The translations under genes and the position numbers were made by a program. A stretch of 64,000 bases of DNA from Quercus robur (taxonomy: Eukaryota > Streptophyta > Magnoliopsida > Fagales > Fagaceae), in NCBI RefSeq assembly GCF_932294415.1, contig NC_065535.1:10349282-10413281 (forward strand), read 5' to 3'. The notes beneath the pieces are model-generated. The model worked only from the letters and a program-made list of their open reading frames with translations, did not search any database and was not told where the DNA came from. Positions 26,285 to 35,018 of this stretch are shown here, piece after piece; positions within the stretch are counted from its first letter, which is position 1, and the number at the start of each line of letters is the position of its first letter.

Positions 26285-29200
26285 CTAAAAACCAAAACAA
26301 GGTTCAGTACAAGACCTGATGAAAGACCTCCCACTGAGATCTCCCTCAAAAACATCTAAAATGTCCATAGGCGGACTATCAAAAATAAGAAAATCAGCAA
26401 TTAAACTAAAACTCATCCTAGCTAAGCCATCCGCACATTGGTTAGCTTGCCGGAAACAATGCTTAATACGGACGTTTTGGAAAAGAGAAATTAGATGCCT
26501 ACAATCATCTAAAATAGGAGAAATAACATTATTAACATAACCTGTATTCTGAAGCACATCAACAATGGCCTTGGCATCCATCTCAACTTCAAGACTGCGG
26601 ATGTTTAAGTTGCAGCACAGTTTAAGCCCCTCACGCAGCCCCCACATCTCAGCAGCAAAACTACTAGTGATCCCAATGCGCTTGCTAAAACCCGCTACCC
26701 ACTGCCCATCCTCATTCCTAACCACTCCCCCACAACCAGCCAGGCCGTGAGGCTCACTGCAAGCCCCATCTGTGTTCAGCTTCCTCCACCCAAAGTCAGG
26801 TCTCTCCCACCTAATGCTCCTTAAGACTCTACGAGATTGCAATCTAGGGGCAGCCACACAATGCACATACTCATTAGCTTGATACACAATATCTAAAGCC
26901 AAGTTAGGACTCCGACCTTTCCTATTGAAAACAATATCATTTCTACTCTTCCAAATGGACCAAATAGCAAAGGGGAAAACAATTTCCCAAGGGATACCGG
27001 AATTATGCATTTTGCCACGTTTCCTAACATTCAGAGACAACCAATCCACCACATTCTCATGCCAAAACTCATGATTAGCAGCCGTGACCCCTAGCTGGTT
27101 CCACACATGTTTCAAGTGGGAGCAATCCCTCAAAGCATGCAAAATAGTCTCCTCCCCATTACAGCAAACAGGACACACTTCATCTTGAACCACTCCTCTC
27201 CTTCCAAGGCAAACTTTAACACCGATACTATTGTGGGCACACAACCAAAGAAACATTTTAATTTTTGGCAACACATCTGCCTTCCAAACCCAGCTGCAAG
27301 AAAGAACAGTAACATTTGCGGACTCCATTGCCATCCCATAAGCGCTTTTCACATTAAAAGACCCATTAGGTGATCCGGACCAAACCATCTTGTCCATGCC
27401 TTCACCTAAAGTTGAGATGGGAATTGCACAAATCAAACCCTTAACTTCATCTGGTAATTCAAAAGTTAGTTTCTCCCAATCCCACCCCACATCAAGCATA
27501 AAATCTTTAATTTCCAAAAGATTGGCTTCTTGGGAGATAGGACCTTGAATCAATTTTCTAAGGGAACCCCCATTAGTCCAATTGTTATGCCAAATATTCA
27601 AAGAGCTATTCTTTGTCACCAACCATCTACAACCTTTATTAAAAGTGTCCATCCCTTTCTTCATAGCAGCCCAAATAGATGAACAAGGAAGTTTGTCCGC
27701 ATTTATCGCTACTCTCCTCCGGTTATTGCAATACTTCAACTTCAAAACCTTTGCCCACGGAGCCTCACCCTCCGTATGAAATCTCCAGTTAAGCTTGGAT
27801 AAGAGGGCTACATTCCTACCTTTGGCTGTTTGCAGCCCCAAACCCCCTTCCTCCTTTGGTTTAGTCACCTTCTCCCAACCAACCCAATGAATCTTCTTGG
27901 CTGTGTTTGTAGACCCCCAAAGGAAGTTCCTATTAACTCTATCCAATCCTTCCAGAACCCTTCCCGGAAGATAGGAGCACTGCATAATGTACGACGGGAT
28001 GGCAGCTAGAGAAGACTGAATGAGAACTCTACGGCCCGCCAAAGATAAAAGATTTGCCTTCCACCCGGACAATTTTTGCTTCACTCTATCCAAAATAAAG
28101 TTATAGTCATGCGAGGAGGAGCCCGGCTGCTTTAGAGGAAACCCAAGGTACTTACCAAGATATGGCGTAGATGCAAACCCCAAAATATCACAAAGGGATT
28201 CTCTAGTATCCCTATCCACATTTGGAGAAAAATAAACCCTTGACTTAGCTTCACTCACCGTTTGGCCAGACATACTACAAAAAGTATCCAAAACATCTCT
28301 AATGGTTGAACAATTAACCCCATCAGCTTTAGCAAAAAGAATCAGATCATCTGCAAAGAAAAGATGCGAGAAACTAGGGCCCCTCTGAGAAGCCTTCACT
28401 GGCTGCCATAACTTCTCACTACACTTCTCTTCAATCAGCTGCCCAAGAAAGTCCATACAGATGATAAACAGATACGGAGAAATCGGATCCCCTTGTCTTA
28501 TACCTCTAGAGGGAAAGATTGGGTCAAGAGCTTCTCCATTGAATAAAATAGAAGTAGAAACTGTAGACACACAACTCATAATAACATCTATGATGTCCAT
28601 AGGAAGATTAACACGAATCAGCATATCTCTAATAAAGCTCCACTCTAACTTATCATAAGCTTTTTCCAGATCTATCTTAAGAGCCATATATCCGGTCTTT
28701 CCCTTCTTTTTCCCAAGGGAATGAAGCACCTCTTGGGCAATAATAACATTATCAGTCCCTTTACGACCCGGCACAAAGGCCGTTTGCATAGGAGAGATGA
28801 GTTTGTCTAGGTAAGGCCGCAACCTTGCCACAATAATCTTAGTAACCACCTTATACACTGTATTGCACAAACTAATTGGCCTATAATTCCCCAAAGTTTC
28901 CGGCCCCTGAATTTTTGGAATCAAGGCAATGTGGGTACTATTCAAAACCTCTGGAACTCTTCTATCAGCAAAAATCTTCTGAACCTCTTCAATCACAGAG
29001 TTGCCCACGGTATGCCAGAAGTTTTGGAAGAACCCCGCATGGAGGCCATCCGGCCCCGGAGCTTTGAAAGGCTTCAAGGACCAAAGGGCTGCCTTTACCT
29101 CCTCTCCAGAAGGCCCCCCACTTATACTTCCCTTCTCCAACTCCGAGAGTCTAGGCTGCCATTGCGAGCCAACGGGATCCATCCTAGAAACAGAAGATAG

Positions 29201-30415
29201 AGAAGAAACGAAAATCTGATCATAGCCACACCTAATGAAGTCTTTTATCTCCCCCTCCTCAATAATCCACTCCCCCACTGAATTCTTTATAGCCATGATT
29301 TGGTTCCTCTTACGCCTAACCAAAGTTGACACATGATAAAAGGTCGTATTACGGTCCCCTTGAATCATCCAATTCACCCTAGATTTTAAAGCCCACAACT
29401 CCTCCTCCTGTCTCAGCACAAGGTCCAGCTCCCTAAGAAGCTCATCTTCCAAATTAACCAAAAACTCCGATGGGCGTAAAGCTAGAGATCTTTGAATACC
29501 ATTCAGCCTCGACATCAAGTTCTTTTTCCTAGTGAAAATATTCCCAAATTGATTTTTATTCCACTCCATCGCCTTCCGAGTAAAACAATTAATGGCATTC
29601 ACCAGCCCATCATTCCTTTCCCATGCCTGATGCACTAAAGGAAAAAAGGAAGGATCCAACATCCAGCCAGTTTGGAACCGAAAAAGCCTACTCCTCCCAT
29701 TTTGGGTTCTCGGCTGCAACTCCAGGAGCACAGGACAATGGTCCGAGTGACACCGAGTCAGATGAGTTATTTTTGCATCAGGGTACAAAACACACCAGTT
29801 CGGGTTAACAAAAAATCTGTCAATTCTCTCTTGGATCAAAGCTTGAACCCTCCTCCTATTTGTCCAAGTGAAACGGGGACCCGCGAAACCAATATCCATC
29901 ATATTACATTTATCCAAACACTCCTTGAACAAAAGGGACCTATTTACACTCACCCCCCTACCCCCAAATTTATCCTCACTAAGGAGAGGTTCATTAAAAT
30001 CACCAGCTATAACCCAAGGCATATTATGTAAATCAGCCACATTCATCAGATTATTCCACAAAATTTGTCTTTCATCATTCCTAGGACTAGCATACACAGC
30101 AGATAATAACCAGCTAGTGTTTGTGAAACGTACCTTTACCTCCGCATGAACCTCCTGCTCAGTACTTGCGAGTAAGGCTAAATCAACTCTGTCAGCATTC
30201 CACAGAACCCAAAGACCCCCTGCATAGCCAATGGAGTCAACATGGAAAGCTCCATCAAACGGCAACAAATTCGTGATCTCCCTAGCTCTATCACCCCCTA
30301 TACGTGTTTCCATAACAACCAAAATTGATGGGTTGAATTTCTGCACCAAATCAGTAACACGCTTCCTAAAAGAGGGCTTAAGAGCACCTCTACAATTCCA
30401 AATGATAACATTCAT
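26285..30415 (-). CDS. LINE ORF2: endonuclease, reverse transcriptase, RNase H
   Basis: I start this at the ATG at 30415 (MNVIIWNCRGA), which gives 1376 aa, because that is the family's endonuclease start. The open frame continues upstream to 31003 but that part overlaps ORF1. In order: an AP-endonuclease domain (about 1-225) with WNCRG, METRIGG, GDFNEP and SDHCP; reverse transcriptase (about 420-720) with KAPGPDG, YRPISLCN, RQGDPISPYLF and the catalytic FADD; a zinc-binding zf-RVT region with CPVCCNGEETILH; and a C-terminal RNase H domain (LNTDGACS, AEMWGLREGL, MDAKAIVDVL). It supplies target nicking and reverse transcription for retrotransposition. No stop or frameshift was seen. Confidence 0.93.
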   Translation of the reverse strand: MNVIIWNCRGALKPSFRKRVTDLVQKFNPSILVVMETRIGGDRAREITNLLPFDGAFHVDSIGYAGGLWVLWNADRVDLALLASTEQEVHAEVKVRFTNTSWLLSAVYASPRNDERQILWNNLMNVADLHNMPWVIAGDFNEPLLSEDKFGGRGVSVNRSLLFKECLDKCNMMDIGFAGPRFTWTNRRRVQALIQERIDRFFVNPNWCVLYPDAKITHLTRCHSDHCPVLLELQPRTQNGRSRLFRFQTGWMLDPSFFPLVHQAWERNDGLVNAINCFTRKAMEWNKNQFGNIFTRKKNLMSRLNGIQRSLALRPSEFLVNLEDELLRELDLVLRQEEELWALKSRVNWMIQGDRNTTFYHVSTLVRRKRNQIMAIKNSVGEWIIEEGEIKDFIRCGYDQIFVSSLSSVSRMDPVGSQWQPRLSELEKGSISGGPSGEEVKAALWSLKPFKAPGPDGLHAGFFQNFWHTVGNSVIEEVQKIFADRRVPEVLNSTHIALIPKIQGPETLGNYRPISLCNTVYKVVTKIIVARLRPYLDKLISPMQTAFVPGRKGTDNVIIAQEVLHSLGKKKGKTGYMALKIDLEKAYDKLEWSFIRDMLIRVNLPMDIIDVIMSCVSTVSTSILFNGEALDPIFPSRGIRQGDPISPYLFIICMDFLGQLIEEKCSEKLWQPVKASQRGPSFSHLFFADDLILFAKADGVNCSTIRDVLDTFCSMSGQTVSEAKSRVYFSPNVDRDTRESLCDILGFASTPYLGKYLGFPLKQPGSSSHDYNFILDRVKQKLSGWKANLLSLAGRRVLIQSSLAAIPSYIMQCSYLPGRVLEGLDRVNRNFLWGSTNTAKKIHWVGWEKVTKPKEEGGLGLQTAKGRNVALLSKLNWRFHTEGEAPWAKVLKLKYCNNRRRVAINADKLPCSSIWAAMKKGMDTFNKGCRWLVTKNSSLNIWHNNWTNGGSLRKLIQGPISQEANLLEIKDFMLDVGWDWEKLTFELPDEVKGLICAIPISTLGEGMDKMVWSGSPNGSFNVKSAYGMAMESANVTVLSCSWVWKADVLPKIKMFLWLCAHNSIGVKVCLGRRGVVQDEVCPVCCNGEETILHALRDCSHLKHVWNQLGVTAANHEFWHENVVDWLSLNVRKRGKMHNSGIPWEIVFPFAIWSIWKSRNDIVFNRKGRSPNLALDIVYQANEYVHCVAAPRLQSRRVLRSIRWERPDFGWRKLNTDGACSEPHGLAGCGGVVRNEDGQWVAGFSKRIGITSSFAAEMWGLREGLKLCCNLNIRSLEVEMDAKAIVDVLQNTGYVNNVISPILDDCRHLISLFQNVRIKHCFRQANQCADGLARMSFSLIADFLIFDSPPMDILDVFEGDLSGRSFIRSCTEPCFGF

Positions 30416-30446
30416 AATAAAATTATTTACAAAGAAAGGGGCAATT

Positions 30447-31793
30447 TTAAAACTGAGACTTCTCAACCCCGCCTCTAGCTTCAAACTCCATCCCCTCCGC
30501 CTCACAATCTTCCATAGCACATTGGCTAGAGATATCTGAAACCAAACCTCTCCCAACCGCTTGAATATCTCCATTAGAATCGGAGTCTCCGCTTGAAGGC
30601 AGCTCCCTAAGCTCAACACTAGCTCCCATACCGATCTGCTCATCCACCACATCTCCTTGAGTAGTGAAAACTGAAGAAGCCCCAATAAACTCATCAGCCT
30701 TGCTCGGAACTTGGCCAGGACAAAAACCCAGCTCTCCGGAGTCACCCCTCGACGATCCCGCACCGGCAGTGAAACAGACACCATCACCGCCACCCACACC
30801 ACCGAAACTGAACTGCTCATCACCCTTTCCGCTTTGCCCCTCAACTCCAACCAAAACGGCGCAACCCTGAGCTTGCTTGAAACCGGATCGGTTAGGACAG
30901 AGCGCCCTACCGGCGCTGCCTTGGTCACCATTTTGAGATTTTTTACGAGCTGCCCCTTTCTTTCCTTTGACTGATGAAAGTCTCTGTGAACTTGGAAAAG
31001 CACTGGACCGGTCTACATCCTGACTTGAAGCTTTCCTATTCAACATCAAACGTGGGCTTTGTTGGATGTGGGCCTTGTCCTCCTGCCTAATGTTTTGGAC
31101 CACAGAGGCAAAACGGGCCTTATCCACAAAACTGGGCGATATCTTCCTCTTAGACTCTCTATTAGACCCATCAATCCCAGCAGCCCGAACTGCATCTCCC
31201 TTCTCCACGTATTCATATGATCTGGTATTTAACACACTCCCTTGCCGTGGCAAAGTCCCACTACTTCTCAACGGTTTTGTACTATTTTTTCTGCGCTCTA
31301 CTACAATCCAAGGCCCGTACACCTCCTCCCGCACATCCACCTGCTCAGTACTTTGCTCAGAGTCACGCACCACACCACTGGTCCCCTCCCCACGCCTTGC
31401 TTCGTCAGGACCATGCGCAAACCGTGAGCTAAAACACGTCTCACCCGCCTCCTTCATTCCGGCCTCCGAGTACGACGGTCCTTGCCGGACAACATGAGGG
31501 CAATGCTCCTTGCTATGACCTAAACGGCCACACTCAAAGCACATTTTTTGGATTCCTTCATAACAAATCTGTTGCTCCAGCTTCCCTATCATAATAGCAG
31601 TAGCTAGAGGTTTTTCCACATCAACTTGCACACACAGCCTTGCAAACCGACCTCTAGTTTCCGACGCCGTAAAGGTATCTATACGGAGAACATTTCCAAT
31701 AGCTTTCCCAATGAGCTGCAGCGCCTCTGCATTGTAATATTCAATGGGAAGCTCATTTAATCTAATCCAAACAGCGATGGATGAAACACTTGC
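30447..31793 (-). CDS. LINE ORF1: nucleic-acid-binding zinc-knuckle protein (5'-truncated)
   Basis: The frame is open from the truncation at 31793 to the stop at 30447. It shows the end of a DUF4283-type domain (VWIRLNELPIEYYN) and RGRFARLCVQVDVEKP. A CCHC knuckle, CFECGRLGHSKEHCP, follows. Then comes a long low-complexity, basic and serine-rich tail. The N-terminal part of the domain and the start codon are missing because the LINE is 5'-truncated at the hairpin junction. The first in-frame ATG left is at 31631. In related elements ORF1 binds the element's RNA. Confidence 0.85.
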   Translation of the reverse strand, partial: ASVSSIAVWIRLNELPIEYYNAEALQLIGKAIGNVLRIDTFTASETRGRFARLCVQVDVEKPLATAIMIGKLEQQICYEGIQKMCFECGRLGHSKEHCPHVVRQGPSYSEAGMKEAGETCFSSRFAHGPDEARRGEGTSGVVRDSEQSTEQVDVREEVYGPWIVVERRKNSTKPLRSSGTLPRQGSVLNTRSYEYVEKGDAVRAAGIDGSNRESKRKISPSFVDKARFASVVQNIRQEDKAHIQQSPRLMLNRKASSQDVDRSSAFPSSQRLSSVKGKKGAARKKSQNGDQGSAGRALCPNRSGFKQAQGCAVLVGVEGQSGKGDEQFSFGGVGGGDGVCFTAGAGSSRGDSGELGFCPGQVPSKADEFIGASSVFTTQGDVVDEQIGMGASVELRELPSSGDSDSNGDIQAVGRGLVSDISSQCAMEDCEAEGMEFEARGGVEKSQF

Positions 31794-31794
31794 T

Positions 31795-32090
31795 ACAGAG
31801 TAGTAGTTTTAAACACAAAGCCGTTTATCTTCTTCAAGATTCGGCCAAGAAAACCCTCACCCGCCATTATTTTCTGTTTTGCTTTCTTTTATGGAAGTAT
31901 ACTATCTGTTGTGTGAGTGAAATGATATATATATAGCCGGATTTTAAGCCATATATATATCATTTCACTCACACAACAGATAGTATACTTCCATAAAAGA
32001 AAGCAAAACAGAAAATAATGGCGGGTGAGGGTTTTCTTGGCCGAATCTTGAAGAAGATAAACGGCTTTGTGTTTAAAACTACTACTCTGT
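31795..32090. repeat. Perfect 140-bp inverted repeat at the LINE 5' junction
   Basis: Arms 31795-31934 and 31951-32090 are exact reverse complements as far as I can read them. They flank a 16-base spacer, AGCCGGATTTTAAGCC. The right arm is host sequence in its natural context: leader, ATG at 32018 and first 24 codons of the repeat gene. The left arm is an inverted duplicate placed between that sequence and the 5'-truncated LINE. Confidence 0.92.
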
Positions 32091-33500
32091 CTGAAAATGT
32101 CGTGTCAAAGACTACTCATTCATCTGACGCTCCTATCATTGACAACGTGTTAGAGTATTTTATCAGAGGGAAGCGCAATATTGTATATCGAAGACTTCCA
32201 AATACGAAATTGTTCTCGGACAACTAACTGTAACTTTGACATGGAAACCAAAAGGGGTCCAAATTCTTGGACCTGAACTCCTAAAGTTGGGAAATCAAAC
32301 CGGGAATGAAAGATTAAGAAACTTGTGTCGTGAAATATTCAGAAATTAGTCGAATATTCAGGGGGGCGTTCCAATTGGTGGTCTTGATCTTGAAGAAGAA
32401 GAACATGCAGCTCCCACAAATGCTGAGAGTTAGAAGAAGCAACTTAGACATTCCAACAGAATTAAAGCGTTACAGACAAGGGAACAAGATCATGTTCGCC
32501 CTCAATGGGGGAAGCAGGAGCGAAAATTGGTTTACTCAGGAGGACGTTCCTATTGGAGGTCTTGATCTTGAAGAAGAAGAATATGCTGCAGCTCCCACAG
32601 ACGCTGAGAGTCAGAAGAAACAACTTAGACGTTCCAACAGAATTAAAGCGTTACAAATAAGGGAACAAGATCATGTTCGCCCTCAATGGGGGAGCAAGAG
32701 CGAAAATTGGTTTACTCAAGAGGACGTTCCTATTGGAGGTCTTGATCTTGAAGAAGAAGAATATGCAGCTCAGCTCCCACAGACGCTAAAAGTCAGAAGA
32801 AGCAACTTAGACGTTCCAATAGAATTAAAGCGTTACAGATAAGGGAACAAGATCAGGTTCACCCTCAATGGGGGAGCAAGAGCGAAAATTGGTCAAACTC
32901 AGGAGAACGTTCCTATTGGAGGTCTTGATCTTGAAGAAGAAGAATATGCAACTCCCACAGACACTGAGAGTCAGAAAAAGCAACTTAGATATTCCAACAG
33001 AATTAAAGTGTTACAGATAAGGGAACAAGATCATGTTCGCCCTTAATGGGGGAGCAAGAGCGAAAATTGGTCGATTCAAGAGGACTTTCCTATTGGAGGT
33101 CTTGATCTTGAAGAAGAAGAACATGCAGTTCCCACAGACGTTGAGAGTCAGAAGAAGCAACTTAAACATTCCAACAGAATTAAAGCATTACAGAAAGGGA
33201 ACAAGATTACGTTCGCCCTCAATGGGGGAGCAAGAGCAAAAATTGGTCGATTCAGGAGGACGTTCCTATTGGAGGTCATGATTTTGAAGAAGAAGAACAT
33301 GCAGCTCCCACAAGCTTGAGAGTCAGAAGAAGCAACTTAGATGTTCCAACATAATTAAAGCGTTATAGATAATGGAACAAGATCACGTTCGCCCTCAATG
33401 TGGGAGCAAGAGCGGAAATTGGTCAATTCAGGAGGATGTTGAAGAAGAAAAACATGCAGCTCCAGCTCCTACAGACCCTGAGAGTCGGAAGAAGCAACTG
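32018..33500 (+). pseudogene. Unrecognised gene with a 60-codon tandem repeat, apparently decayed
   Basis: I do not recognise this family. An ATG at 32018 opens MAGEGFLGRILKKINGF, a 69-aa frame ending at 32227. Just after, another frame reads VTLTWKPKGVQILGPELLKL. From about 32350 come six to seven tandem units of 175-182 bp. The best-preserved units encode PIGGLDLEEEEYAA, then ESQKKQLRRSNRIKALQ, then REQDHVRPQWG and ENWFTQEDV: an acidic block, a basic block and an aromatic block per 60 residues. A period near 180 and frame-keeping between units 2 and 3 suggest selection on protein at some time. Frame changes between other units and a stop in the first unit suggest decay, or a spliced or pseudogenised gene. 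The LINE and its inverted flank lie about 67 bases upstream of the ATG. Confidence 0.55.
32350..33500 (+). repeat. Tandem array of ~180-bp units
   Basis: GGTCTTGATCTTGAAG or a close variant starts at about 32380, 32559, 32739, 32921, 33099 and 33274, giving spacings of 179, 180, 182, 178 and 175. A shortened seventh unit starts near 33440. Each unit also holds CAACTTAGACGTTCCAACAG and CGCCCTCAATGGGGGA. Spacings hover around 180, a multiple of three. Confidence 0.93.
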
Positions 33501-35018
33501 GGGAGCAAAAAGGTGCAGAACTCAATGGTAAAGTTTCTTGTTCAATAAGAGTAAGGGAAGTGTAGCTAGCTCAAGAGAGTAGTACGTAGTGTCGATCAGT
33601 CTCCTTTCAATCAAGCAAAATGGACCTTTTTGTTTTCTTGATATTTTTTTTCACTCTTTTCGTAGATTTTAGTTCGATGTATGATACTGAGGGTTACAGA
33701 TTGGCCATTTAGTTTAGCTAAGGAAAATGGTGTTTTTTTTTTGTCAAAAATGGATTCTTCTGATATATGATGAAAATTGAAGATTGTTAACGCAAGAAAT
33801 GTAATCAATTTCATTTAGACAGAAATGTTATGCTAATTGTTATTGTTACGTTGTTGTTGTTGTTGTTCTTCTTGTTCTTCTTTTAATGAATGCTTTTATT
33901 TATTTAACCAATTTAATTTTAAAATAACGACTTCCCTGTGGGAGCTGCATGTTCTTTTTCTTCAAGATCAAGACCAGCCAACTCTTTGCCCAATTTTTTG
34001 TTAAAATGCTAATTTTGTTTTAAGCTGATCATTTTTGCAATGTTTGGGACATAACTTCGTAGACATTTTTTTTTTCCACAACTGAAGATGTGATTGGTGT
34101 AACAAATTGTTTTTTATGATTCAATAATACAATTATTGGAGATGGTGATGCAAATATATATATATATATATATTATATAAGAGATGAAGATTTTTAATTC
34201 TAGAAATCTTCGTTAGAAACACCTTAAAATACCAATTGTGACAAAAGATTCTTGGCAATAGTGAACTAGAGTTAACAAACATAAAAGGTGTAACGTACAT
34301 TTAATTTAATCTTCCAAACTCCCGAAGTTTTTTCTTAAAAACAAATTGAACTAATTTTTTTTTGATAATTACAATAAAGGAAGGGGAGTTGAAACTTGGA
34401 TATTTTCGTTGGAAATACAAGAAAGTGCTGGTTGAGCTACAAATCTCTTAGCAAAATTGAGTTGATATTGAATTTTGGAAGGCAACCCTATCAAGCATTT
34501 GACTCCCTCCGAATTTGTTTTAGAGTTGAATTTCTTGTTGATTTTTTTGGTCTGGGTTTGTGCTGAATCGCGCCCATGTCAGGGTTCATTAAAATCATGA
34601 ATCCTGATGCTTCACTATAAAAAGAAAAATAAAGATTTGATCCCCATCACAAGCAAGACAAAGGAAACGTCTTCATTCAAATAACTTATATGTATATTCT
34701 GCTACAATATAATTACTTAATTTAAAGCCACAGACCAGTTCTTTTTCCTCACTTCCCCACTCAACATAAGGTTACACAACTCAGGATTAGATCCATCAAA
34801 GTGATTGCTTGACGCGCATGTGCATGTGCATACTCACGCACACCAGAAACATAACTTGAACATATGCGAGAAAAGCTCAAAAGGTGATAGTGGCTATTTT
34901 TAATTACAAAATTCTTTATTTATGTAAACATCACTCAGGAAGACAAACTATTGTGTGAATATACAAGCATACAAATCAAGTAGTACCAACATACCACCAC
35001 ACTGCACGAATCTCTTAT
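33501..35018. other. Flank of the repeat gene and 3' flank of the SEC14-like gene
   Basis: A fragment at 33928-33985 is an inverted partial copy of the 180-bp repeat (minus strand GGTCTTGATCTTGAAG, then ACATGCAGCTCCCACAG). A (TTG)n/(TTC)n tract lies near 33850-33885. A 25-base match to about 21990-22014 sits at 34047. I see no gene. Confidence 0.5.

Larger units (their letters stand above)
26250..31794 (-). mobile_element. L1-type LINE, 5'-truncated, with intact ORF2
   Basis: The element is about 5.5 kb. Its 3' end (plus-strand 26250-26262) is a short poly-A tail after TGTTATCGTCTTTCATC, typical of plant L1 elements. ORF1 lacks its N-terminus; ORF2 is uninterrupted. ATATATATATCATTT occurs just outside the tail (26237-26251) and again at 31951-31965, and is a plausible target-site duplication given its low complexity. 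Between the 5' end and that second copy lies a 140-bp inverted copy of the downstream host sequence. The open ORFs suggest a fairly young insertion. Confidence 0.9.

Noticed and set aside
30416-31003. Upstream part of the long minus-strand open frame (26285-31003)
   Set aside because: It overlaps LINE ORF1 in another frame and has no domain. The endonuclease start MNVIIWNCRGA at 30415 is the family's normal start.
31795-32090. The 140-bp inverted repeat as a MITE or foldback transposon
   Set aside because: The right arm runs without a boundary into the leader and coding start of the repeat gene, and no target duplication flanks the pair. A duplicated host flank explains it better.
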